This document shows, piece by piece, positions 42,090 through 50,262 of a stretch of DNA of 56,143 nucleotides (within the stretch, counting starts at the first letter, position 1; each line of letters starts with the position of its first letter). Source of the stretch: Lachnospiraceae bacterium (lineage in GTDB: Bacteria; Bacillota; Clostridia; Lachnospirales; Lachnospiraceae); contig JAFTQM010000075.1 in NCBI GenBank assembly GCA_017462755.1, positions 1 through 56,143 of the forward strand. The letters run 5' to 3'. The notes under the pieces are model-generated. The model was not told where the DNA came from. It ran no database searches and worked only from the letters and a program-made list of their open reading frames with translations. Made by a program: the position numbers and the translations under genes.

Positions 42090-43718
42090 TTACGGCATAA
42101 TCAACCCGATTTCCATCTGTTCCCATCCATAGAAATAGTCGATATCCTTCGGATAAATCTCATATACCGCCAAATCCGCATAAAAATTATCATACACCAG
42201 CCAGCCTAACGGCTCTGCCACCGAACGCTCATAAAAAATTCTTGTGACCAGCTCGCCCTTACGATAATTCGAGGCAATCTGCGCAATCAATGCCTTATAT
42301 GCCTTCTTTGCATCCGTATAGCATGGTACTCCTAAGCCTTCCGTAATCGAGTATTCCTCTGCATCTGCTACCATACCGTCCAATCGGAGCGTCGGCAACG
42401 GCACATGATCCTGAATCATCTCTTCATCGGTAAGACAGAAATAATCATAAGCATATCTCTGCGTTCCGCTACTTTCCTCATCATCCCAGGTTACGTCGAG
42501 ATTGTACCACTCACCATCCAGTTTTACCTTATTCCACATATGGTCGCCGTCAGCATCTCCGACCACCCCAATACACTCCAGACCAATCGACTGACACAGG
42601 TACATAAAGGTTCTCGAATAACTCGCACAATGTCCTACTTTATCTAAAAAGACGGAATCCACATGCGCAAGCAGGGATGCATCATTATTTAACACTTTTT
42701 TTCCGGTCGTCCGTATCATCTTATCATGCACATGCTTGATAAAATAAAACAGATTTGGTTCCTCGGTTGCTTCCGCAAGCCACTCCGCTGCTACCTTTTC
42801 TAACTTTTTCTGTCGTTTTGCAGCCTCCTCCTGCGTCTGATTGTAGCCCAAAATGAACTCACAGGTAATTCCATTATCCCATACCGTTCCCAAGCCTGCC
42901 ATTTCATTTACCCAAAACAGCTGCGGATTCTCCCAACTCATCATCTGCCAAATCACAAATGCATCGTCATACAAAATCTGATAATCCGCCAAATAAACAC
43001 TTTCCTCGTGTGCAAGTGCGGCATCGTATAATTCCTGATAAACCTCTTTCTCCTTTTTATTTAAGCTCTTGTAATACGGCTTTTTCGTATAATCCCACAG
43101 AATACTCTCGGATACATAATCCCGCTCAGGTATCTCAATCGTATAATTCATGGAAAGATATTGATTGTTCCAACCGGACTTTACTGCCAATATACGCAGC
43201 GTAGCTGTTTCATCAATCCAAATACCGTCCGCGGTATATGCGGCTGATTTCTTGGTTGGCTTGCTGCCATCCAGCGTGTAATAATACTTCACATTTTTCA
43301 ATGTAGTATCCAGTGTTACCGTCAAAGGTTCATCATAGCTTCCGGCTGCATGGCTGACGGTAACCTTCGGCTTAAATTTGTAGGTATAGGTCACAACCGC
43401 ACTCTTTTTGCCACCCGAAACTGCATAAATTTTCAATGTCGAATTTTTCGTCAGAGACAGCTTTTTCGTATATTTCTTATACCCTGCACCATTCAGACTA
43501 TAATAAACCGTAGCCCCCTTGGTAGTACAGGAAAGTGTGATTCCCTTCGCCTTCGACAAGGTATACGTTCCCGACTTGAGCGAAGCCTTCGGTGCGGCCG
43601 GAGCCTCTGCCGCCTCTGCCACAACTGCCACCATGTCCTCAAAACCAGTTGAAATCCCCACCATGCCTATCATGCAAATAATGATTACAAACCAAAGAAT
43701 TCTCGCCTGCTTCCTCAT
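42090..43718 (-). CDS. Secreted transglutaminase with chitobiase-like C-terminal repeats
   Basis: A 542-residue exported protein. After the signal (ARILWFVIIICMIGMVGISTG) come two CHB_HEX_C-like beta modules (about 40-205) with YYSLNGAGYKKYTK and YYTLDGSKPTKKSAAY, then a helical region and a transglutaminase core: Cys in VGHCASYSRTFMYLC, His in GDHMWNKVKLDG and Asp in WYNLDVTWDD. The type suggests cell-wall or polymer modification. The start MRKQARI follows GAGAGG. First gene before the AstE pair; all three appear cotranscribed. Confidence 0.85.
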   Translation of the reverse strand: MRKQARILWFVIIICMIGMVGISTGFEDMVAVVAEAAEAPAAPKASLKSGTYTLSKAKGITLSCTTKGATVYYSLNGAGYKKYTKKLSLTKNSTLKIYAVSGGKKSAVVTYTYKFKPKVTVSHAAGSYDEPLTVTLDTTLKNVKYYYTLDGSKPTKKSAAYTADGIWIDETATLRILAVKSGWNNQYLSMNYTIEIPERDYVSESILWDYTKKPYYKSLNKKEKEVYQELYDAALAHEESVYLADYQILYDDAFVIWQMMSWENPQLFWVNEMAGLGTVWDNGITCEFILGYNQTQEEAAKRQKKLEKVAAEWLAEATEEPNLFYFIKHVHDKMIRTTGKKVLNNDASLLAHVDSVFLDKVGHCASYSRTFMYLCQSIGLECIGVVGDADGDHMWNKVKLDGEWYNLDVTWDDEESSGTQRYAYDYFCLTDEEMIQDHVPLPTLRLDGMVADAEEYSITEGLGVPCYTDAKKAYKALIAQIASNYRKGELVTRIFYERSVAEPLGWLVYDNFYADLAVYEIYPKDIDYFYGWEQMEIGLIMP

Positions 43719-43837
43719 CAACTCACATCCTCTCCGCTCACAAAACAAAAGATACTTTTCCAATCATATTTTACTATATTTTCTCCCATATGTAAAGAAA
43801 GCTTCGTTTTCAATTTAGGTTCAAAAAATGAAAAAAA

Positions 43838-43876
43838 CCTGTTTCTGAAAGCTTTTCGCATCCTTTCAGAAACAGG
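43838..43876. terminator. Bidirectional-type terminator after the clostripain-like gene
   Basis: CCTGTTTCTGAAAG (43838-43851) and CTTTCAGAAACAGG (43863-43876) form a perfect 14-bp stem, with a T-run on the minus strand side and TTTTTT on the plus side. Confidence 0.9.
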
Positions 43877-43914
43877 CTTTTTTCACTTATCTTTCTACTA
43901 TCTTACGCAATTCC

Positions 43915-46005
43915 TTAATCCTCATAAACCGTCGTATAGATTTCTCCATCCTTGCAATCGAAGGTAACTGCATCCGAATAAGCATAATTGCCCATTGCAT
44001 CACGCATCTCAAATACCATGGAATAGCTTCCGTTCGGCAGTGCCATTTCTGCAAATGTCGTATCCTCTGTTACCGTAAAGGTCTGTGCCTGATAAGCTTC
44101 GAATTCATCCTCACCGGAATAGGATGCCATATACCAGATGGTCGTAATCTCGTCACCCACCTGCAACAGACGCATTTCCTTATCTGCCATACCGCTCTCG
44201 TCAATGCCCTGACGTGCGCCGATAATGCCCCACTGCTCCAGCGTAAAGTCATAAACCACCTGCAAATTGTACTCTTCGCCGTTCAGCAGTACAGGTACCG
44301 AATAAAGGTTATAATCCTCACCCTCAAAGCTCAGCTCCATATAAACCATGTTGCCGTCGATGCTTCCCCATACACCGCGGAAATTATCTGAAAAAATACC
44401 ATTTTCCCAATCCGCGTTCATATCGTTATCTGTACCAAGCATCATCATAGTGTCCGTTGTCTCATCCACATAGTAAAGTGAAAATCCGATGCTTGCCAGA
44501 ATATTAGACGCTTCCGGTCCCAATACCATAAAAGCAGAACCCTCTTCATCCACATCCAGCGGTACACCATCCCAGCCTACCGTAGTCAGATTCTGTACCT
44601 CCGGCAATTCATCAAAATTCATATTCGCAATATATTCCATACCGGATTCATCCAGTTCTCCGGTAAGTCCATACGCATAATAGTATTTGAATGCAGTACT
44701 TGCACCAACTCCTGCATAACCGTTAAAATCATTTACATCACCGTTGTAGGAATAATAACAGGAAAGTCCGGTAGCCTCCGTACGATACTGTCCGCCCACC
44801 TTATACAGTACGCAATCATCCAGCGCATCCAGTACACTTTGTGCAGAACCTAAGATACCGCTGCTCTGACGTGCCATATGTCCTAAATCCACCATATTGG
44901 TGTATCCCTGTTCCTTTGTATTACCGCCATAGTTCTCACTCTGTACGGCCACGCGGGCAAGCTGTGAAAAGAATGCAGGGTCGGTACAAGCGGCAGACAA
45001 TGCCTCTGCACCAAAAAGCTCATATGCCTCCAGTAACGGGGCTACCTTCGTCAAATCTGTCAGCGAAAGCGTGGTATTATCCTGTGTTCCTACCTCTACG
45101 CAGCCCGCATAATAGGCATCACAGATAATCTTACCGAGTGTTTCACCGTTCATGGAGCTATCTGCTGCCAATGCACCTACCCACTCAGAGTAGTACCAGC
45201 CGTTTGCCGGTTCCGTTTCCTCGGAAGCAACAAGATAATGAGCGATATCGCAGAAGGTATTTGCTACATCCACCGTTGCCATCAGACAGGTATCAAAGCC
45301 GACCAGTTCCAATGGCTGACTCTCTACGGAAGGCTCCCACACACTGCTAAATGCCGCATACATCTCATCCAAAGTCAAAGAATCCATTCCGTACAATTCA
45401 TCAAACGCTGCTCCGGAAACCGAGCCGCCACCATGATTCCAAAATACTACCGCCGTCTTTTCTGCCGGATAATTTGTCTTTGCAAAATTCAAGAAATCCG
45501 CCAGTGTCTGAGCGTCACCCATGCTTGCAGACGGCTGCTCATCCACGAGCTTCAAGCCTTCACTATCATAAACCCAGCGCTGCAGCTTGCTGGCATCCAC
45601 TACATTATTCTGCCACACAGTAGAACCACCGGTTTCAATAACTACCTTGACATCCTCCGGCAATGCCACCTGCAACAGCTCATTCATATCACCGGTAGCA
45701 AAGCCACCACCGGACTCCAAATCACTACCGCACAAATACCAGTAAATCGACCAGCTTCCCGGCTCTGCTTCCGCTACAGGTGCCGTCGGTTCCGGCTCCT
45801 GTGTCGGTGTATTCTGTTCTGCTTCAGGTGTCGGCGTACTTTGCTCCGCCTCCTTGGTTGGTGCCGGTGTATCCGTATTGGTCGGATTCTTCTGCTCCGC
45901 ACCTGTAGTAGGTGTGTCCTGAGCTGTCTCTTCTCCACCTCCGCATGCCGTCATTGAAACTACCATACTACATCCTAAAAGCAATGCTAATAATTTCTTT
46001 TTCAT
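43915..46005 (-). CDS. Clostripain-family (C11) cysteine peptidase lipoprotein
   Basis: A 696-residue lipoprotein. Lipobox Cys is C21 (SMTACGGG), followed by a Thr/Pro/Glu linker (22-80). The C11 domain opens WSIYWYLCGSDLESGGGFATGDMNELL and has catalytic H191 (WNHGGGSVSG) and C240 (GFDTCLMA). The C-terminal third is beta-rich. C11 peptidases cut after basic residues. It would act on the outer face of the membrane or wall. AAGGAGG precedes the ATG; 21 nt separate it from lemA, so both are cotranscribed. Confidence 0.9.
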   Translation of the reverse strand: MKKKLLALLLGCSMVVSMTACGGGEETAQDTPTTGAEQKNPTNTDTPAPTKEAEQSTPTPEAEQNTPTQEPEPTAPVAEAEPGSWSIYWYLCGSDLESGGGFATGDMNELLQVALPEDVKVVIETGGSTVWQNNVVDASKLQRWVYDSEGLKLVDEQPSASMGDAQTLADFLNFAKTNYPAEKTAVVFWNHGGGSVSGAAFDELYGMDSLTLDEMYAAFSSVWEPSVESQPLELVGFDTCLMATVDVANTFCDIAHYLVASEETEPANGWYYSEWVGALAADSSMNGETLGKIICDAYYAGCVEVGTQDNTTLSLTDLTKVAPLLEAYELFGAEALSAACTDPAFFSQLARVAVQSENYGGNTKEQGYTNMVDLGHMARQSSGILGSAQSVLDALDDCVLYKVGGQYRTEATGLSCYYSYNGDVNDFNGYAGVGASTAFKYYYAYGLTGELDESGMEYIANMNFDELPEVQNLTTVGWDGVPLDVDEEGSAFMVLGPEASNILASIGFSLYYVDETTDTMMMLGTDNDMNADWENGIFSDNFRGVWGSIDGNMVYMELSFEGEDYNLYSVPVLLNGEEYNLQVVYDFTLEQWGIIGARQGIDESGMADKEMRLLQVGDEITTIWYMASYSGEDEFEAYQAQTFTVTEDTTFAEMALPNGSYSMVFEMRDAMGNYAYSDAVTFDCKDGEIYTTVYED

Positions 46006-46026
46006 ACACTCTTCCTCCTTCTGTAA

Positions 46027-46554
46027 TCAAAGATAATTCACTCCAAGCTCCAAATAATCCCGCTGCCGAAATCCGAGCAGCCCGGCAATCAGACAAATCG
46101 GAAGCACCCGAATCATTCGATTGAATTTTGTCACCGAATCATTATAAATCAACCAACTGGTATGCAACATTTTCTCATAACAATCCACAGCATTCCGGTA
46201 TTTCGCATAATCTCGGTCTTTTTGTAATTCCGGATATTGTTCTGCCATCATGGCAATGCGTTCTAACGCATCATAGATTACTCTTTCCTGCTCCATCACA
46301 TCACTTGAGCCGGATTTCGCAGTAATCATTCTTCTTTTCGCGCGAGTACTTTCCACCAAATCCAATGACTCATACCCGACATAATGCTTTATCAAATCCA
46401 ACAATGCCATTAAAGCTTCAAAGCGTGAAGCGAGTTGCACACCAATTTGACTCATGGCATTGTTGACATTTTCATCCAAAATCGACAGCTTACGTTGGAC
46501 GGAAATAATCCACATAATTATAAACGCGATAATAGCGCCAATAATATATCCCAT
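46027..46554 (-). CDS. LemA-family membrane protein
   Basis: A 175-residue LemA protein: one N-terminal membrane helix (YIIGAIIAFIIMWIISV) followed by helical coils with the typical LSILDENVNNAMSQIGVQLASRFEAL start and NAVDCYEKMLHTSWLIYNDSVTKFNRMIR. LemA proteins are membrane-linked helical bundles of unclear role, often near peptidases. GGGAGG precedes the ATG. Here it directly precedes a C11 peptidase, a pairing worth noting. Confidence 0.88.
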   Translation of the reverse strand: MGYIIGAIIAFIIMWIISVQRKLSILDENVNNAMSQIGVQLASRFEALMALLDLIKHYVGYESLDLVESTRAKRRMITAKSGSSDVMEQERVIYDALERIAMMAEQYPELQKDRDYAKYRNAVDCYEKMLHTSWLIYNDSVTKFNRMIRVLPICLIAGLLGFRQRDYLELGVNYL

Positions 46555-46632
46555 ATCAAACCTCCCGCATCACCAATTTCTCGTCCTATCTCCTAACAGG
46601 CGCTTTGTTTTACATACTTTTTATTGCAACTA

Positions 46633-46660
46633 AGGCGGATGCGGTATTTCGCATCCGCCT
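46633..46660. terminator. Strong hairpin between lemA and the small lipoprotein gene
   Basis: AGGCGGATGCG and CGCATCCGCCT form a perfect 11-bp GC-rich stem with a 6-nt loop, 43 nt past the lipoprotein stop. There is no good T-run on the minus strand. Confidence 0.6.
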
Positions 46661-46702
46661 CAGTTTCCAAACAGAAGCTCACACTGTTTTCCTTTGTTTC
46701 TT

Positions 46703-47032
46703 TTATAAACCGTACTCCGACTTTACCTCATCAACCCATCCGTCAACATCCGAAAGCCAATCCTGAATCTTTGTCAAATCCTCTTCTGCAATATCCTTGT
46801 CACTGCTTAAAAGCGCACTGTACTCATTCAACAGATTTGCCATATCTACCATTACTTCAACTAACTCTGCCGGGTAATCTGCCGAATTTGCATTAATTGT
46901 AGCTGCTATCTCGTTGAAAGCCTTGCTTGTGTTGTTGAATGCATCAATGGTCGGCTGCTTATCCGGTCCGCCACAAGCAACCAAAGACATACAAAGTACC
47001 ATCGCCATTAAAATTTTCGCCATTTTTTTCAT
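46703..47032 (-). CDS. Small lipoprotein
   Basis: A lipoprotein of about 109 residues: signal MKKMAKILMAMVLCMSLVACGGPD with lipobox VAC, then an acidic helical part (FNNTSKAFNEIAATINANSADYPAELVEVMV, DWLSDVDGWVDEVKSEYGL). No known domain. Three in-frame ATGs lie after AGGAGG; the one ten nucleotides away is used here. Its neighbours are LemA and the sensor kinase. I do not recognise a function. Confidence 0.75.
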   Translation of the reverse strand: MKKMAKILMAMVLCMSLVACGGPDKQPTIDAFNNTSKAFNEIAATINANSADYPAELVEVMVDMANLLNEYSALLSSDKDIAEEDLTKIQDWLSDVDGWVDEVKSEYGL

Positions 47033-47150
47033 AATCATCATTCCTCCTATTTGTATATAGCCATTTGGCTTATACACAATATACGCTTTTTTCACGCAAA
47101 AAGGGGGTGTCCTGCCTGAATCGACCGAAAATTGCATCGAATCGACTCAA

Positions 47151-48419
47151 TCAAACAGACACCCGCAATGTGAATTTCTTATTTTTTACAGAAAACGTAT
47201 ATATTCCGTTATACCGCTCTACCAAAGCACAAATACTACGCACACCGAGTCCATGTCCCTGCTTATCCGTAACCGGAATGCCCTGCTCCAGCATTACATC
47301 CTCATCACAGGAATTCTCGATTTGGATAAAAAGCTTTCCTCCCTTTTCATAGACCAAAACATCAATTAAGCCTGTTATCCCCTTTGCCTTTAAGCCCTGA
47401 CAGGCATGCAACGCATTCTCTAATGCATTCGAAAGTAACACACACAAATCACTTTCCGATACGGCAATAATTTTGGGAATCTCTGCTCGGATATTGATTG
47501 GAATGTTCTGTTCTTTGGCACGTCCGGCAAACGCAGAAAAAATCAAATTCGTGGTTTCATTATCACAGTAACAGATTACCTTACTCGCTTCAATCTCCGC
47601 ACAGATGTCACGAATATATGTCTGCGCCCGTTCCGACTGCCCATTTTCGATGCAGGCAGAAAGGTACTGCATATGATGGCGCAAATCGTGCCGGTAGGTC
47701 CTTGCCTGCTGCCACGAATCCCGTAACAATTCTATTTCCCGCACCGCCTGCAGCACCTGCAGGTTTAGATTTTCCTGTGCCTGCTCCATCTGACTTTTTA
47801 TCTGATTCTCCTTGCTGGTATGAAGCACAAATACCAAATATGCCACGCTGCATACAAAGGCCATAAACTCTGTCACAAGCGGTGTTCCCTTTACAAACAG
47901 ATTCGTGTATATTTGTGTCACATAATCAAACAAATAGCCCAATACCGGAATAAAAGCAAACTGACATTGTATCGAAACAGACAGCTTGCCGATATAGCGG
48001 ACGGACGGAGCAATAAAGCGTATTAATACCAGCAGTAACGGCACCGTTATCGCTATCTCTATAATCTCCTGTGTGACAGCGTTACCGGATACAATCGCTA
48101 CGATCAACAGTGCCAGCCATCTGCGCAGTTGACAGCACAAATACGCAGTAAAAACAGAAATAATATTCCAAAACCATTTTCTGCCAAGCGCACATAACAG
48201 TATTATCAACGGAACATGCGTAATGAGCGGATAAAGCACCTGCACCGTACTTCTGTCAACCAAGAAATAAACAGCCCCTTGCAACAGCAGGATTCCTGCC
48301 ATACCACCTGCCATCAGCCATCGCTTTTTTCGCGACCACAAAATATTGCAGAATGCAGCCGACAACAGCATGCCAAACAATCCCACCGCAATACCATTTA
48401 ACATATAAACATCAATCAT
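47151..48419 (-). CDS. AgrC-type sensor histidine kinase (GHKL)
   Basis: A 422-residue kinase with about six N-terminal membrane helices (1-200), a coiled linker (MEQAQENLNLQVLQAVREIELLRDSW) and the phospho-acceptor H244 in TYRHDLRHHMQYLSACI. The ATPase part has the N-box LLSNALENALHAC and the G-box GHGLGVRSICALVERY near the end. This is the AgrC/ComD type, which usually senses small peptides. No AgrB/AgrD genes are nearby. The ATG overlaps the regulator's stop as ATGA, showing coupled translation. Confidence 0.9.
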   Translation of the reverse strand: MIDVYMLNGIAVGLFGMLLSAAFCNILWSRKKRWLMAGGMAGILLLQGAVYFLVDRSTVQVLYPLITHVPLIILLCALGRKWFWNIISVFTAYLCCQLRRWLALLIVAIVSGNAVTQEIIEIAITVPLLLVLIRFIAPSVRYIGKLSVSIQCQFAFIPVLGYLFDYVTQIYTNLFVKGTPLVTEFMAFVCSVAYLVFVLHTSKENQIKSQMEQAQENLNLQVLQAVREIELLRDSWQQARTYRHDLRHHMQYLSACIENGQSERAQTYIRDICAEIEASKVICYCDNETTNLIFSAFAGRAKEQNIPINIRAEIPKIIAVSESDLCVLLSNALENALHACQGLKAKGITGLIDVLVYEKGGKLFIQIENSCDEDVMLEQGIPVTDKQGHGLGVRSICALVERYNGIYTFSVKNKKFTLRVSV

Positions 48420-49153
48420 GGCAAACAAACCTGCTTTCTGCGAAACACATAGTCAAGATATTTGTTTTTAATTTCAGAACATTTGCCGTGCGGAATTGGA
48501 ATCTCGGTAAGATTACTCAACGTAATCGCCCGATGCGAAATATTCTGAACATACTCCATATTCACCAAAAAAGAACGGTGCGGACGTAAGAAGCTTTCGT
48601 ATTGTGCCAGCTGGTCACATAATTCATCCATGCTTCCGACTCGCTCTACCACCTTTCCGTTCTCCAGATAAAACAGCAAGGTACGTCCAAGGACTTCACA
48701 ATATATCAGTCGGCTTAATTCTATTCTGGTAATGCCCGTCTTGCAACGCAAAATCAGACTGAACTCCTGCTCCTTTTTGCATTCAGAAATAACCGAATCC
48801 ATCAACCGAAAAAAACTTTCTGCCCAAATAGGCTTCAACTGATAAAAATACGCTCCGACCGTATAGGATTGTACTGCAAATTCAGAGGAGGAGGTCAGAA
48901 AAATAATTTTGACATTGCTGTCATATTCTCTGATTTCTTTGGCTACGTTGATTCCATTCTCTCCCGGCATGATAACATCCAAAAATAAAATATCTACACG
49001 CATCCCCTTTTCGATTTCTGCCAGCAACTCCAAAGGACTATGAAAGGCGCTGTATGCAATATCTCTATTATGCTCTACCCGGTACTGGTCCAGTAAACCA
49101 CTAATTTCATTTAACACCGATAAATCATCATCACAAAACGCTACTTTTATCAT
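48416..49153 (-). CDS. LytTR-family response regulator (AgrA-type)
   Basis: A 245-residue regulator. The receiver domain (1-120) has acidic D8-D9, phospho-acceptor D59 (ILFLDVIMPG) and the signalling Lys in FYQLKPI. The LytTR DNA-binding domain (about 135-240) includes SRLIYCEVLGRTLLFYL and SFLRPHRSFLVNMEYVQNI. LytTR regulators bind paired 9-bp repeats upstream of peptide, bacteriocin or surface-protein genes. First of the two-gene unit with the sensor kinase. Start codon ATG, weak AAGGAAAG upstream. Confidence 0.9.
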   Translation of the reverse strand: MIKVAFCDDDLSVLNEISGLLDQYRVEHNRDIAYSAFHSPLELLAEIEKGMRVDILFLDVIMPGENGINVAKEIREYDSNVKIIFLTSSSEFAVQSYTVGAYFYQLKPIWAESFFRLMDSVISECKKEQEFSLILRCKTGITRIELSRLIYCEVLGRTLLFYLENGKVVERVGSMDELCDQLAQYESFLRPHRSFLVNMEYVQNISHRAITLSNLTEIPIPHGKCSEIKNKYLDYVFRRKQVCLP

Positions 49154-49218
49154 ACTACTTCATCTTTCCTTTTCTATCATCCCACACTCCTTGACATCTG
49201 TCAGAAGCATACTTCTCA

Positions 49219-49247
49219 TTGACATATCAAGGTAAAATTACTATAAT
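49219..49247 (+). promoter_or_regulatory. Sigma-A promoter of the MerR gene
   Basis: TTGACA (49219-49224) and TATAAT (49242-49247), consensus at all 12 positions with a 17-nt spacer. The leader to the start codon is about 90 nt and has an inverted repeat CGTAC...GTACG near 49258. Confidence 0.85.
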
Positions 49248-49310
49248 CATTTTACACCGTACACCAATGTACGATGCAAGTTTTTTCTACAATGACTAAC
49301 ACTTGATTCT

Positions 49311-49324
49311 GTAGTATATACTAC
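49311..49324. promoter_or_regulatory. 14-bp palindrome upstream of the MerR gene
   Basis: GTAGTATATACTAC is a perfect palindrome 20 nt before the start codon, with TTGATT 5' of it. MerR proteins bind such dyads between the -35 and -10, so a second, autoregulated promoter is possible. Confidence 0.45.
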
Positions 49325-49344
49325 TTATGAAACGGAGAAGCCAT

Positions 49345-50118
49345 ATGATTAAAAAAGAAAATAACATGATGTCCATCGGTGAAGCTGCAAAGGCTCTAAA
49401 CATTTCCAGACGAATTATTCTCAATTACGAAGACAAAGGGCTTTTGGTGCCGGATAAAAAAGACGGTGCCACCGGGAACCGATATTATACCGCAGATTCT
49501 GTATCTCGGATTCGCACCATTCGGGTCATGCAAAATCTCGGGCTCTCTCTCGACGAAATCTATGCTTACTATAATAGCTTAACCGATTTGACTCCTTTGA
49601 TTTCACGTCTTGAAACCCTTCGGGATGAGCTTAATCTCAATATCGAAAAGCTAAAGGAACGTGTTAAAAATATAAATCGCAACGAGATTCTGACGGCTCA
49701 CATCCCGGCTCAAACGGTCTATCAAAGAACGCAGCGCACAAGCACCGTCAAGGAACGCTCCGACTTATTGCGTGATTTTTTTCTTCTTGCCATGCGGCAA
49801 TATGGTTCCGATACCAGTAGGCGGATGTTTTTCATCGAATATCCGCTCGATGACCCGGATTTGATTACCTATCGCATTGCTATTCCACAGGCAAATCAGG
49901 GCGAGAATATCCTTGATTTACCCGCGGAACAGGCTTTATGCGTCTTTCATCACGGGAGCTACGAATCTCTCCCTGCCGTAAGGGACCAAATTATCGCCTA
50001 TGCCAAGGAACAAAGTATCGAATTGAAGGGCACCTGCCGACACATCTATCTGGAAGGTCCACCGCAGCACAAGGAGCCGGAAAAATTCATCACACAGGTA
50101 GCCGTATTGATACAGTAA
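49345..50118 (+). CDS. MerR-family regulator with GyrI-like effector domain
   Basis: A 257-residue regulator. The MerR helix-turn-helix is MMSIGEAAKALNISRRIILNYEDKGLLVPDK, with the wing NRYYTADSVSRIRTIRVMQNLGLSLDEI, then a dimerisation helix (about 75-112). The C-terminal 140 residues resemble the GyrI/BmrR ligand-binding fold (TYRIAIP; ALCVFHHGSYESLPAVRDQI). Members sense cationic or hydrophobic drugs and switch on efflux genes. GGAGAAG precedes the ATG. No efflux pump gene is adjacent. Confidence 0.88.
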   Translation: MIKKENNMMSIGEAAKALNISRRIILNYEDKGLLVPDKKDGATGNRYYTADSVSRIRTIRVMQNLGLSLDEIYAYYNSLTDLTPLISRLETLRDELNLNIEKLKERVKNINRNEILTAHIPAQTVYQRTQRTSTVKERSDLLRDFFLLAMRQYGSDTSRRMFFIEYPLDDPDLITYRIAIPQANQGENILDLPAEQALCVFHHGSYESLPAVRDQIIAYAKEQSIELKGTCRHIYLEGPPQHKEPEKFITQVAVLIQ

Positions 50119-50166
50119 TTTTATTCTTTGATTCCAATTAAATATTTTTCCGTTTATATGCAAAAA

Positions 50167-50198
50167 GAATTTCGGGTGCAGACCCGAAATTCTTTTTT
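50167..50198 (+). terminator. Terminator of the MerR gene
   Basis: GAATTTCGGGT (50167-50177) and ACCCGAAATTC (50182-50192) form an 11-bp stem with a GCAG loop followed by TTTTTT. Confidence 0.9.
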
Positions 50199-50262
50199 GG
50201 CTTATATTACATTCTTATATTGCTTTCTTTATATTTCCGGTAGTGATTTCCGATTACTTCGA

